A stretch of DNA of 20,811 nt from an uncultured Trueperaceae bacterium. GTDB taxonomy: Bacteria; Deinococcota; Deinococci; Deinococcales; Trueperaceae. The stretch covers positions 1 to 20,811 of the forward strand of contig CALDPK010000034.1 in the NCBI GenBank assembly GCA_937911855.1, read 5' to 3'. Shown piece after piece: positions 7,811 through 15,212 of the stretch (position 1 is its first letter; every line of letters begins with the position of its first letter). The position numbers and the translations under genes were made by a program. Under the pieces are notes generated by a model. The model ran no database searches. It was not told where the DNA came from and saw nothing but the letters and a program-made list of their open reading frames with translations.

Positions 7811-8500
7811 TCAGCCGGGCAGGACGTGCAGGAACATCATCATGAAATGGCAGATACTGCCGGCCAGCACGAAGAAATGCCACAGCTCGTGATAGCCGAA
7901 TATGCCTGGTCTGAAATCCGGCCAGCGGAGCGCGTAGATGATCGCGCCCACCGTGTAGAACAGGCCCCCGGCTGCCAGCCACAGAATGGCCCCCAGCCCC
8001 AGCACCGAAAGCATCGGGCTGATGGCCAGGACGGCGATCCAGCCCATGCCCAAGTAGAGGGCAGTGGACAGCCAGCGTGGCGCGGTGAACCAGAACACCT
8101 TGAAGATCGTGCCGGCCACGGCGAGCGCCCAGACGCTGCCGAACAGCACCCAGGCCCAAACCGGATGTTCCGGTCGCAGGCTGACGAGCGCTATTGGCGT
8201 GTAACAGCCGGCAATGTATATGAAGATCGCAGAGTGATCGAAGCGCCGCAGGACGTACTCGACGCGTTCCGAAGCGATTATCGTGTGCAGCAGTGTACTG
8301 GCGGTGAAGAGAACGATGCCGCTGGCCCCGTAGATGGTGAAACTGACGATGCGCCATGGATCCGGGCCGCTCATGACGATGAGCACGACCATGGCCGCGA
8401 TGCTCAGGAACACGCCGACCAGGTGCGAGAAACTGTTCACCGGTTCTTTGACGTATCGTCGGATTGCTGCGTGTGCGCGTGGTTCCTGGTGCATTGACAT
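7811..8500 (-). CDS. Hemolysin III/PAQR-family integral membrane protein (YqfA type)
   Basis: 229 residues from ATG at 8500, with a strong AGGTGG Shine-Dalgarno 6 nt upstream (plus-strand 8507-8512); a second ATG two codons in is possible. The chain shows seven hydrophobic segments from about residue 25 to the end. It carries the family signatures EPVNSFSHLVG near the N-terminus, STLLHTI, RRFDHSAIFIYIAGCYTP, and GYHELWHFFVLAGSICHF near the C-terminus. The His and Asp residues in these motifs form the conserved metal-binding site of PAQR relatives. Despite the name, bacterial members are not proven toxins; roles in membrane lipid or energy homeostasis are suggested for the family. It heads a two-gene unit with the beta-lactamase-like hydrolase and is divergent from the CopD-like gene, 95 nt apart. 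Confidence 0.93.
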   Translation of the reverse strand: MSMHQEPRAHAAIRRYVKEPVNSFSHLVGVFLSIAAMVVLIVMSGPDPWRIVSFTIYGASGIVLFTASTLLHTIIASERVEYVLRRFDHSAIFIYIAGCYTPIALVSLRPEHPVWAWVLFGSVWALAVAGTIFKVFWFTAPRWLSTALYLGMGWIAVLAISPMLSVLGLGAILWLAAGGLFYTVGAIIYALRWPDFRPGIFGYHELWHFFVLAGSICHFMMMFLHVLPG

Positions 8501-8506
8501 ACGTAT

Positions 8507-8512
8507 CCACCT
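8507..8512 (-). promoter_or_regulatory. Strong Shine-Dalgarno of the hemolysin III gene
   Basis: The minus strand reads AGGTGG, then 6 nt, then the ATG at 8500. This chooses that ATG over the next one at 8494. Confidence 0.7.
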
Positions 8513-8595
8513 TAAGCGCCCATCATGAGAGCGAGTGTTAGATTGACGGGTATGTTACGTCCTGGACGTGTTTTGTGGCCTGACGGGCGGCCGTC

Positions 8596-9483
8596 ATGAT
8601 GCCGTGGATCAAGGGAATCCTGCTGCTGGGTGCCGCCCTGTTCATGGCCGTGATCCTGCTCCGCCACTGGCTGCGTGCGTCGCCGGGACTGGCCCGGATA
8701 ATGGCGGTCGTGGCCGGCATCGGTCTCCTCGCCGGGTCGGCCGCTGAAGTCTGGTTCACGCTGCAGTCCGTGGTCGGCTTCGTCGATTCGGACCTGTACT
8801 GGAACTACGTGAACAACACCCGGCACGGCGACGCCGTCATCTGGCGCGCCGGCCTGACCGTCGCGCTGATCATCCTGAGCCTGCTGCCGGTCAGGGCGTG
8901 GCAGGCGATTCCGCTTGCGGTCGGCTGGCTGGGTCTTCTGGCCTCCTTCAGCTATACGAGTCACGCAGCTGCAATGGGCGGCAGTTTCGAGTTCGTTGTG
9001 GACTTCGTGCACTTCATCGCAGCCGGCGTGTGGACGGGGGTGATCCTGGCGATGGCCTTCGCGCGCGAGCTGTGGCAGCCGGGTGCCGAAGCACGGCTGC
9101 GGCGGGTCATGCGGGTTGTGTCCACCACAGGCCTGCTCAGCGTGCTGGTGGTCGCCGCGACTGGTGTGGTGTCAACGCTGTTCCATACGAGCGATCCGGA
9201 TCAGTTCGTCGGTTCGCCCTATTCAGTAGCATGGCTGGTGAAGGTAATCCTGGTGATCCTGACCATCGGCGTAGCGGCGCTGAACCGTTTCGTCTTCATG
9301 CCGCGGCTCGAGGCGGGTGGCGGTTCGTCCGGCCTGCGGCGGAACCTGCTGTTGGAATCGGTCCTGCTTGTGGCGGTGTTCGGCGCGACCGGCGCTCTCA
9401 GCACCAGCGAGCTGCCCCACGGCCCGGAAATCTACGGTCCGGTCCGGAACCTTGAGCTCATGTACGACTACTTCTTCCGCTGA
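8596..9483 (+). CDS. copD: CopD-like copper-resistance/transport membrane protein
   Basis: 295 residues from ATG 8596 (the adjacent ATG 8599 is equally possible). There are about eight hydrophobic helices. The second half matches the CopD domain: a His in SYTSHAAAMGG, then FVVDFVHFIAAGVWTGVI (about residues 133-150) with the conserved Asp, His and Trp, and later AWLVKVILVILTIGVAALNRF. CopD proteins sit in the inner membrane and move copper inward or help load periplasmic or cuproenzyme sites. No CopC domain is fused and no copC is nearby. The gene 56 nt downstream encodes a Cys-rich copper-storage protein, which supports a copper role. The family call is good; the direction of transport cannot be seen. 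Confidence 0.85.
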   Translation: MMPWIKGILLLGAALFMAVILLRHWLRASPGLARIMAVVAGIGLLAGSAAEVWFTLQSVVGFVDSDLYWNYVNNTRHGDAVIWRAGLTVALIILSLLPVRAWQAIPLAVGWLGLLASFSYTSHAAAMGGSFEFVVDFVHFIAAGVWTGVILAMAFARELWQPGAEARLRRVMRVVSTTGLLSVLVVAATGVVSTLFHTSDPDQFVGSPYSVAWLVKVILVILTIGVAALNRFVFMPRLEAGGGSSGLRRNLLLESVLLVAVFGATGALSTSELPHGPEIYGPVRNLELMYDYFFR

Positions 9484-9527
9484 ACGCAACTGGAATGCAT
9501 GTCCCTATGCGCTGAGGCAATCCCGTC

Positions 9528-9533
9528 TACAGT
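9528..9533 (+). promoter_or_regulatory. Candidate -10 hexamer of a leaderless promoter for the copper-storage gene
   Basis: TACAGT lies 6 nt before ATG 9540, and no Shine-Dalgarno is present. The -35 region at the right spacing (CTATGC) is poor, so activator dependence or a false match are both possible. Confidence 0.4.
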
Positions 9534-9539
9534 CCATGC

Positions 9540-9953
9540 ATGAAAAGACGGATAGGGGACATGCTTCAGAAACACCCGCTGGAGGCTGACATCGACACGG
9601 CTCTCCTGGCGGGAACGGTTGCAGCCTTGCAGGAATGCGCCAGCATCTGCGTCATGTGCGCGGACTCTTGCCTGCATGAGGAATCAGTTGCCGAGATGCG
9701 CACCTGCATCACGCTCAACCAGGATTGCGCGTCCATCTGCACGGCGACTGCCCAGATACTGAGCCGCCGGATCGAAGGGATAGACGAAGCGGAAGTATCC
9801 GAGCTGCTGCGAACCTGCGCCAGAATCTGCGAAGCCTGCAGCCGGGAATGCGCGCGGCACGCCGGTCATATGGAGCACTGCGCGATCTGTGCCGAGGCTT
9901 GCCGGGAATGCGCCAATGCCTGTGAGCAGCTGCTGGATGCGATGCAGGCCTGA
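9540..9953 (+). CDS. csp: Four-helix-bundle copper-storage protein (Csp3-like, cytosolic)
   Basis: 137 residues with 16 cysteines, at 33, 37, 40, 44, 56, 63, 67, 93, 97, 100, 104, 114, 117, 121, 124 and 128. They are spaced CxxxC and CxxC along helices, exactly as in the Csp/DUF326 family, whose Cys-lined four-helix core binds many Cu(I) ions. There is no signal peptide or Tat motif, so it is of the cytosolic Csp3 type. The N-terminus GDMLQKHP lines up with the family opening, which favours ATG 9540 over the inner ATG 9561, although AGGGG lies just before the latter. It follows copD by 56 nt on the same strand and is closed by a strong hairpin terminator. The likely job is buffering or storing cytosolic copper. 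Confidence 0.9.
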   Translation: MKRRIGDMLQKHPLEADIDTALLAGTVAALQECASICVMCADSCLHEESVAEMRTCITLNQDCASICTATAQILSRRIEGIDEAEVSELLRTCARICEACSRECARHAGHMEHCAICAEACRECANACEQLLDAMQA

Positions 9954-9984
9954 GCTCGCTTTGCGCTGACTGACGGAAATGGAG

Positions 9985-10013
9985 AAGGCCCCGGTCGTAG
10001 TTACCGGGGCCTT
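9985..10013. terminator. Bidirectional rho-independent terminator
   Basis: An 11-bp perfect stem, AAGGCCCCGGT (9985-9995) with ACCGGGGCCTT (10003-10013), has a 7-nt loop. It sits between the convergent 3' ends of the copper-storage gene (+) and the MliC-like lipoprotein gene (-). Short T runs follow on both strands (CCTTT on plus, CCTTC on minus), so it can serve both genes. Confidence 0.85.
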
Positions 10014-10036
10014 TCGAATCGCGTTTTGCGTTGGGC

Positions 10037-10444
10037 TCAGTAAGTGCAGTTGCGGCGGACGATTTCATCGCCGCGCTTCAGGTAACCCTGGTTGCCGAAG
10101 GCGTGCCAGGTGTAATCGGCATTGGTGTAGGTGAACCAGCCGTCGACGATGACGGAACGGGTCAGGTTGTTCCAGCCGTTGAAGTTGACGCGTGCTGAGT
10201 CGTTGCTGGTGTATTCAACCAGCAGACGGGCATCGGTGCACTGGTACTGGATGACCTGGTTAAGCGGGAAGTTCGGGACCACACGGGCAGGAGTTACCGG
10301 TGTCGGTGTGGTGCGGACAGGTGCGGTACGGGGCGGCTGGGTCTGCGTAGGTACAGGATCAGCTTCACCGGTGATGGTGAGGGTGCAGGCGCTGAGCACC
10401 AGTGTGACTGCGAGGATTGATGCGATTGACCAGATTTTTTTCAT
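10037..10444 (-). CDS. Lipoprotein with possible MliC/PliC-type lysozyme-inhibitor domain
   Basis: 135 residues from ATG at 10444, with AAGGAG 11 nt upstream. Residues 1-20 are a lipoprotein signal (KK, hydrophobic stretch, LSAC lipobox with Cys20). A Pro/Thr-rich linker covers about 28-58. The C-terminal domain (about 62-135) starts IQYQCTD and ends IVRRNCTY, with a likely C69-C133 disulfide and a middle DGWFTYTNADYTWHAFGNQGYL. This layout resembles MliC (C-type lysozyme inhibitor): short beta domain, YxC start, Trp-containing strand, terminal Cys. The similarity is partial, so I hold the name at moderate confidence. It would be anchored in the outer or cytoplasmic membrane facing outward. 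It lies 53 nt after another lipoprotein gene and is probably transcribed with it. Confidence 0.8.
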   Translation of the reverse strand: MKKIWSIASILAVTLVLSACTLTITGEADPVPTQTQPPRTAPVRTTPTPVTPARVVPNFPLNQVIQYQCTDARLLVEYTSNDSARVNFNGWNNLTRSVIVDGWFTYTNADYTWHAFGNQGYLKRGDEIVRRNCTY

Positions 10445-10497
10445 TGAAGCAGATTCTCCTTAAGTGACTGTGATGGGGGAGGAAGGGAATTCAGTAC

Positions 10498-11013
10498 TTA
10501 ACGGCAGCCGGTCCAGACGTCAAACGTGCTGTTCAATACTCCCAGTGTCCGGCCCGAGGAATCCTTGATGACTGCGCTCACCCTCTGCTGACCGCCTTCT
10601 GCGGGTTCTGCATCGGGAGGAGTCGGGCGGATAACGATCGCTGCCGGCTCAAGGTCACTGTCCATGGACATCGGGTACGGGTTGGTGTTGGACCTCAGGC
10701 GAACGTCGAACACGTAATCATGTTCTGCGCTGGATTCCATACGGGATCTGTTCACGGTGACAGTCTGGGGTGCCGGAATGTATACGCCCTGGATCGTCAC
10801 GTCAGCGGAGGCAACACTGCTCGGTCCGTCGAAGCGGAACTCGTAGTCAGTATCCATGTTTTCGCATACGACGTGTTTCCCACTTGCGGGGATTTGCCAG
10901 CTCGTCACTACCTCGCGGTTGCTGATCTGCGGCTCCACGGTGACCCGACAGGCTGCCAGCACCACAGCGAGCACCAATAAAGCTCCAATGGAAAAAACCC
11001 GATTCTTTTTCAT
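10498..11013 (-). CDS. Lipoprotein of unknown function
   Basis: 171 residues from ATG at 11013. The frame is open further upstream to 11064, but the signal peptide begins at MKKNRVFSIG, and a -10 hexamer lies just 7 nt before this ATG. Residues 1-22 form a lipoprotein signal with lipobox LAAC (Cys22). The mature part (REVVTSWQIPASGKHVVCEN..., VTIQGVYIPAPQTVTV, HDYVFDVRLRSNTN) alternates polar and hydrophobic residues as in a beta-sandwich, and ends FDVWTGCR, so Cys38-region and Cys170 could pair. I do not recognise a family. It appears to be the first gene of a two-lipoprotein unit with the MliC-like gene. Confidence 0.82.
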   Translation of the reverse strand: MKKNRVFSIGALLVLAVVLAACRVTVEPQISNREVVTSWQIPASGKHVVCENMDTDYEFRFDGPSSVASADVTIQGVYIPAPQTVTVNRSRMESSAEHDYVFDVRLRSNTNPYPMSMDSDLEPAAIVIRPTPPDAEPAEGGQQRVSAVIKDSSGRTLGVLNSTFDVWTGCR

Positions 11014-11020
11014 GCCGTTC

Positions 11021-11049
11021 ACTATAGCCCCCCTCATACGTACTCTGAA
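11021..11049 (-). promoter_or_regulatory. Leaderless-type promoter of the lipoprotein unit
   Basis: On the minus strand TTCAGA (plus 11044-11049), a 17-nt spacer and TATAGT (plus 11021-11026) stand 7 nt before the ATG at 11013. There is no Shine-Dalgarno close to the ATG. Transcription would start at or next to the start codon. Confidence 0.6.
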
Positions 11050-11081
11050 TGTGGACTGGTCCACGTTTGGTTCAGCTTCCG

Positions 11082-11579
11082 TTAATCTTCAGTACGGATA
11101 GTGCTTTGGTATTCAGGGTCAGCGTTCTCGGGCTGCTCGTCTTCGTCGGCCAGGCGGATCAGCAGGTAGGGGATGGTGGCGCGGCGCAGCGCTCCCTCGG
11201 CGACCGAGCCGAACATCCAGCGGTTGAAGCCACTGCGGCCGTGGGTGGCCATCACGACCAGGTCGTACTCGCTCTCGGCTGCGTTGATGGCGTCCGCCGG
11301 GTTGCGGTCTTCGACCAGGTGGGTGTTGTAATTCACGCCGGCTTCCTCGGCCATGGCGGCGGCGCGCTGCAGGGCGGCGTTGCCGGCGTCACGGAGGTCA
11401 TCGTAGAGCTGGGGCAGGTAGCTGATGGATTCCGGCGTCTGGTACAGCGCCATTGGGCTTTCCAGAACGTACAGGAACGAGACGCGGGCGCCCAGCTGGC
11501 GCGCCAGGGTCAGTCCCTGAGTGATTGCCTGGTTACTGCCCGAGCTGCCGTCAGTGGGTAACAGGATGCGTTCGTACAT
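11082..11579 (-). CDS. Universal stress protein, UspA family
   Basis: 165 residues from ATG at 11579, preceded by GGAGG with a 5-nt spacer (plus 11585-11589); the frame extends upstream but has no reason to be used. It opens MYERILLPTDGSSGSNQAI, the usual Usp beginning with the Asp of strand one. Near the C-terminus is VVMATHGRSGFNRWMFGSVAEGALRR, the nucleotide-binding loop G-x2-G-x9-G(S/T) with the first Gly replaced by Ala, a common variation in ATP-binding-type Usp proteins. Single-domain size is typical at about 150-165 residues. It is a cytoplasmic stress-survival protein and probably binds ATP. It is divergent from the ABC importer operon across a 263-nt gap holding promoters for both. 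Confidence 0.93.
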   Translation of the reverse strand: MYERILLPTDGSSGSNQAITQGLTLARQLGARVSFLYVLESPMALYQTPESISYLPQLYDDLRDAGNAALQRAAAMAEEAGVNYNTHLVEDRNPADAINAAESEYDLVVMATHGRSGFNRWMFGSVAEGALRRATIPYLLIRLADEDEQPENADPEYQSTIRTED

Positions 11580-11645
11580 GACAACCTCCATATTTCCCGC
11601 GGGACCCTGACTGAGAGCCGGTGGTCCGGCGATTCCTATGGGTTC

Positions 11646-11651
11646 AGCATA
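11646..11651 (-). promoter_or_regulatory. Candidate extended -10 promoter of the UspA gene
   Basis: The minus strand reads TGGTATGCT, an extended -10 (TGn plus TATGCT), with a weak TTCTGT 16 nt upstream. The transcript would have a leader of about 60 nt carrying the GGAGG ribosome site. Confidence 0.4.
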
Positions 11652-11782
11652 CCAGCGGCTGCCAGGTACAGAACAGGGACTTGAGTCCAGTTCAGAAATC
11701 CGTGATTGGGCTGTCTGCAACCATAAGTATGCTGTATCGCTGTGCAGTGGCCGGGCGACATTTGTACCCCGCTGAACATGGC

Positions 11783-11788
11783 TATAGT
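11783..11788 (+). promoter_or_regulatory. Candidate -10 of the peptide ABC importer operon
   Basis: TATAGT at 11783-11788 lies about 55 nt before ATG 11843, with a weak TTTGTA at 11761-11766 (spacer 16). A leader of roughly 48 nt would carry GGGAGG at 11832-11837. Confidence 0.45.
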
Positions 11789-11842
11789 TTCCTTTACTGC
11801 CAGAACCGAAACGCCTGGTTCTGGTCATTCCGGGAGGCAACA

Positions 11843-13333
11843 ATGCTTGAAACGAAATTCCTGAGAAACATTGCGGCAGCAGCCGCGCTGCTCATTGCAC
11901 CCGTCGGTCTTGCCCAGACCCTGACGATGGCCCAGAACTCCAACCCGCTTACGCTGGACCCGAACCGTACTTTCAACGGCCTGTCATTCTCGATCACCAA
12001 TCAGGTGTACGAGAACCTCGTCTACTTCGGCAGCGACGGCGTCATCCAGCCTCGCCTTGCCGAGTCCTGGGACTTCGTTGAAGACAACGTCCTCGAGCTG
12101 AACATCCGCCAGGGCGTCACCTTCCATGACGGCACCGTGCTTGATGCGGACGCAGTTGTCGCTTCACTCGAGCACTTCCTTGATCCCGAAGCGACCAACC
12201 CCGGCCGCTTCGTGCTGAGCCGCATCGATGACGTGCGCGCCGTAGGCGAGTACACCGTGCAGATCGAAACAGAAACGCCATTCGCACCGCTGCTCGCGCA
12301 CCTGGCCCACCCGGTCGCCGCGATCGTGCAGGCCGGCCTCGGTGAGGACCTGGAGCGCAACCCGGTCGGTACCGGACCGTTCCGCTTCGTCTCCTGGGAG
12401 CAGGACGCCCAGATCGTGCTGGAAGCCAACCCCGACTACTGGGGCGGAGAGCCCGCCATCGAGCGTGTCGTAACGCGCATCATCCCCGATGTGGCCACCA
12501 TCCTCGTGGAGCTGCGCAGCGGCGGCGTCGACGCTTACTACGGCATCCCCGCTGACAGCTTCGATTCGATCGCCAGCGCACCGGGCCTTGAAGCCGTCAG
12601 CTTCCTGGGCTGGGGCAGCAACTACGTGGGCTTCAACCTCGAGAGCGAGAAGCTTCAGGACGTCCGCGTCCGTCAGGCCATCGCCCACGTGATCGACAAG
12701 GAATTGATCGGTGACATCGTCAACGGCCTGCCCGCGGTTGCGGCCATCCCGCCGACCGTCGCCTACGCAGCCGAAGACCTCGAAGAGCCTTACCCCTACG
12801 ACCCCGAGCGCGCTGTCGAACTCCTCGAGGAAGCTGGCGTGACTGACCTGAGCCTGCGCATCGACGTCTACACCGACCCGACCCTCGAGACCATCGCGCA
12901 GATCCTGCAGGCCGAGCTTGCCAACATCGGCATCGACCTGGAGATCCGCACCCAGCCGTACGCGGCCTACGCAGAAGCCGTGCTGGAAGATGACCTCGAG
13001 CTGTACGTTTCCGGCTGGGGCACCGTGACCCTGGACGCTGACTACGCGCTGTACGGCTTCCTCCACCCCAGCGAGATTGGTGGCGGCAGCAACACCGCAC
13101 GCTACGTCGACGACGAAGTCACCGAACTGCTCGAGACCGGCCGCAACAACCCGGACGAAGCTGTCCGCGCCGACGCTTACCGCGCCGTGCAGGAACAGAT
13201 CCTTCAGGACCTGCCCTTCGTGACCGTCAACTACCCGCTGTCCACTTTCGCCAAGACCGAAGCGCTGCAGGGTGAGAACGTCAACTTCTCTGTCATCACC
13301 TTCGACCTTCGCGACGCAACGCTGAACCGCTGA
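11843..13333 (+). CDS. Peptide-type ABC transporter substrate-binding protein (SBP family 5, DppA/OppA-like)
   Basis: 496 residues from ATG 11843, chosen for GGGAGG at 11832-11837 with a 5-nt spacer; the open frame upstream to 11621 overlaps the promoter region. Residues 1-24 form a signal peptide (FLRNIAAAAALLIAPVGLA, cleaved before Q). The mature protein has family-5 landmarks: NPLTLDPNRTFNGLSF, QPRLAESWDF, FHDGTVLDADAVVASLEHF (about 90-110), GTGPFRFVSWEQDAQIVLEANPDYWGG, RVRQAIAHVIDKE and YPYDPERAVELLEEAG. It lacks a lipobox, so it is free in the periplasm or released, as often seen in Deinococcota. The ligand may be di- or oligopeptides, nickel or other solutes; it cannot be told from sequence. 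The permease genes follow directly. Confidence 0.93.
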   Translation: MLETKFLRNIAAAAALLIAPVGLAQTLTMAQNSNPLTLDPNRTFNGLSFSITNQVYENLVYFGSDGVIQPRLAESWDFVEDNVLELNIRQGVTFHDGTVLDADAVVASLEHFLDPEATNPGRFVLSRIDDVRAVGEYTVQIETETPFAPLLAHLAHPVAAIVQAGLGEDLERNPVGTGPFRFVSWEQDAQIVLEANPDYWGGEPAIERVVTRIIPDVATILVELRSGGVDAYYGIPADSFDSIASAPGLEAVSFLGWGSNYVGFNLESEKLQDVRVRQAIAHVIDKELIGDIVNGLPAVAAIPPTVAYAAEDLEEPYPYDPERAVELLEEAGVTDLSLRIDVYTDPTLETIAQILQAELANIGIDLEIRTQPYAAYAEAVLEDDLELYVSGWGTVTLDADYALYGFLHPSEIGGGSNTARYVDDEVTELLETGRNNPDEAVRADAYRAVQEQILQDLPFVTVNYPLSTFAKTEALQGENVNFSVITFDLRDATLNR

Positions 13334-13347
13334 GGGCCTGAAGCCCG

Positions 13348-14277
13348 TTGCTGAGGTACGTCACCGGTCGGCTGATCGGACTTCTGCCCGTCCTGCTGGG
13401 CGTGACCATACTCGTGTTCCTGATGCTGAGGATCGCCCCCGGCGATCCTCTCATCGCCCTGCTGGGCGAAGAAGCACAGGGCATGAGCCGGGCCGCCCTC
13501 GAGGAACTGCGCGGGCAGTACGGGTTCGACCGCGACCCGGTGAGTCAGTACTTCAGTTTCCTGGGTGGCGTCCTCCAGGGTGACCTTGGAAATTCGGTAA
13601 GGACCGGGCAGCCGGTACTGCGGGAGATCGCGGTGCGGCTGCCCGCAACCTTGCAGCTGGCCGGCGCCGGACTGGCGATCGCATTGGTGATCGGCCTGAC
13701 ACTGGGCGTACTGGCAGCCGTCTACCGGCGGACGATCATCGACTACCTGGCGATCGTCGTCGCCCTCGCCGGGGTGTCCATCCCGGTCTTCTGGTCCGGC
13801 CTCATCCTGATGCTTTACTTCTCGCTGGAACTCGGCTGGCTGCCTGCGTCCGGATACGGCACGTGGCGGCACCTGGTGCTGCCAGCGCTCGCCATCGGCT
13901 TCTCGTCCTCGGCGATAATCGCGCGCGTGACGCGCAGCAGCATGATCGAAGTGCTGCGTGCCGACTACGTCCGCACGGCCCGCGCCAAGGGCGTCAGCGA
14001 CCGCAACATCAACATCCGCCACGCTCTCCGCAACGCCATGCTGCCGGTCATAACCGTCATCGGCCTGCAGTTCGGCGGCCTGCTCGGCGGGGCGGTCCTT
14101 ACGGAAACCGTGTTCGCCTGGCCCGGCCTGGGCCGGCTGGTTGTGGATTCCATCCGCGCACAGGACGGACCGCTCGTGCAGGGAACGGTTCTGTTCATCG
14201 CGGTGGTGTTCATCCTGATGAACCTGCTGGTCGACCTTTCCTACGCGCTGCTGAACCCGAGGATCCGTTATGGCTGA
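13348..14277 (+). CDS. ABC transporter permease, DppB/OppB-like
   Basis: 309 residues from TTG 13348. TTG is accepted because LRYVTGRLIGLLPVLLGVTILVFLMLRIAPGDP is the complete usual N-terminus of this family and no better start exists. There are six membrane segments (about 8-30, 98-125, 130-155, 170-190, 230-255, 280-300). The ATPase-docking loop reads ADYVRTARAKGVSDRNINIRHALRNAMLP (about 208-236), the EAA-type motif. It sits 14 nt after the binding-protein gene, with a 4-bp GC hairpin in the gap, and overlaps the next permease by 8 nt. It pairs with that permease to form the inner-membrane channel. Confidence 0.93.
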   Translation: MLRYVTGRLIGLLPVLLGVTILVFLMLRIAPGDPLIALLGEEAQGMSRAALEELRGQYGFDRDPVSQYFSFLGGVLQGDLGNSVRTGQPVLREIAVRLPATLQLAGAGLAIALVIGLTLGVLAAVYRRTIIDYLAIVVALAGVSIPVFWSGLILMLYFSLELGWLPASGYGTWRHLVLPALAIGFSSSAIIARVTRSSMIEVLRADYVRTARAKGVSDRNINIRHALRNAMLPVITVIGLQFGGLLGGAVLTETVFAWPGLGRLVVDSIRAQDGPLVQGTVLFIAVVFILMNLLVDLSYALLNPRIRYG

Positions 14278-15148
14278 CCAGACCGCTAACGTAACCGTCC
14301 CCAAACGCCGCTCAGGCCTGCTGTCCGCACCTCCGCTGCGGCGCTTCCTGCGCAACAGGATGGCGGTGGTGGGGCTGGCGATAATCATCATCCTCGTACT
14401 GGTGGCGGTGTTCGCGCCGCTGATCAGTCCCGCACCGCCCGCAGCCCAGAACCTGCGGGAGCGGCTGCAACCCCCCTCGGCCGAACACTGGTTCGGGACC
14501 GATGAGTACGGGCGTTCAGTTTTCAGCCGGGTCGTTCATGGTGCACGCGTTTCGCTGCTGACCGGCACGATACCGGTGCTGGTGGCCGGCGTGATCGGCA
14601 CGCTCCTGGGCCTGCTCGCGGGCTTTTACCGGGGCTGGGTCGATAACGTGCTGATGCGGGTCATGGACGTGCTGCTCGCCTTCCCGTCCATCCTGCTGGC
14701 CCTGGCGATCGTCGGTGCCCTGGGACCGGGTCTGACGAACGCGGTCATAGCTGTATCGATAGTCAGCATCCCCGAGTATGCGCGCATCGTGCGCAGCGTC
14801 GTGCTGGGCACCCGCGAAGAGGAGTTCGTGCAGGCCGCTTCGGCGGTGGGAGTGCGGACGCCACGCAAGATGTTCGTGCACATCCTGCCTTCGGCGCTGG
14901 GGCCGTTGACCGTGCAGGCCAGCCTGGGCGTGGGCTTCGCGATCCTCAGCCTGGCGGGCCTCAGCTTCCTGGGCCTGGGCATCCAGCCGCCGGCAGCTGA
15001 CTGGGGCGAGATGCTGAACCGCGGCCGCAGGTTCCTGCCTGACGCCGACTGGCTGCTTATATTCCCCGGCCTCGCCATTTCGCTCACCGTGCTCGGTTTC
15101 AACCTGCTGGGCGACGGAATCCGCGACGCGCTCGATCCACGAGACTGA
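14270..15148 (+). CDS. ABC transporter permease, DppC/OppC-like
   Basis: 292 residues from ATG 14270, overlapping the previous stop by 8 nt. The N-terminal cytoplasmic part (PPLRRFLRNRMAVVGLAIIIIL) followed by HWFGTDEYGRSVFSRVVHGARVSL is the OppC_N plus BPD_transp_1 layout. The EAA loop is EEFVQAASAVGVRTPRKMFVHILPSALGPL (about 184-213), then six membrane helices close with DALDPRD, the typical family C-terminus. It completes the channel with the upstream permease. No DppD/DppF-type ATPase gene follows; the next gene is an unrelated GGDEF-EAL protein, so ATP-binding subunits must be supplied from elsewhere in the genome. Confidence 0.93.
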   Translation: MADQTANVTVPKRRSGLLSAPPLRRFLRNRMAVVGLAIIIILVLVAVFAPLISPAPPAAQNLRERLQPPSAEHWFGTDEYGRSVFSRVVHGARVSLLTGTIPVLVAGVIGTLLGLLAGFYRGWVDNVLMRVMDVLLAFPSILLALAIVGALGPGLTNAVIAVSIVSIPEYARIVRSVVLGTREEEFVQAASAVGVRTPRKMFVHILPSALGPLTVQASLGVGFAILSLAGLSFLGLGIQPPAADWGEMLNRGRRFLPDADWLLIFPGLAISLTVLGFNLLGDGIRDALDPRD

Positions 15149-15164
15149 CAGAATCAGCATGACG

Positions 15165-15178
15165 TGACAGTTGTGTCA
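15165..15178. promoter_or_regulatory. Palindromic operator-like site TGACA-N4-TGTCA
   Basis: TGACA (15165-15169), GTTG, TGTCA (15174-15178) is a perfect inverted repeat. Its centre, 15171.5, is 41.5 nt before the A of ATG 15213, where a leaderless transcript would start; this is the class II activator position used by CRP/FNR-type regulators. The half-sites are also in the style of that superfamily. The regulator is not identified. Confidence 0.4.
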
Positions 15179-15200
15179 GAGTGCCGTTACGTTACATGTA

Positions 15201-15206
15201 TACAAT
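15201..15206 (+). promoter_or_regulatory. Candidate -10 of a leaderless promoter for the GGDEF-EAL gene
   Basis: TACAAT lies 6 nt before ATG 15213. There is no good -35 at 16-18 nt upstream and only a weak CAGG before the ATG, which would suit an activator-dependent leaderless promoter. Confidence 0.5.
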
Positions 15207-15212
15207 TCAGGC

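Noticed and set aside
7811..8500. A true hemolysin toxin
   Set aside because: The name is historical; the sequence is a PAQR-type seven-helix membrane protein.
8543..8571. TTGACG at 8543-8548 as the -35 of a copD promoter
   Set aside because: No -10-like hexamer is found at 16-19 nt spacing (ACGTGT/CGTGTT).
13231..14391. 386-codon minus-strand open frame opposite the DppB-like permease
   Set aside because: It is antisense to a clear membrane permease and has low-complexity composition (Gln, Asp, His, Arg).
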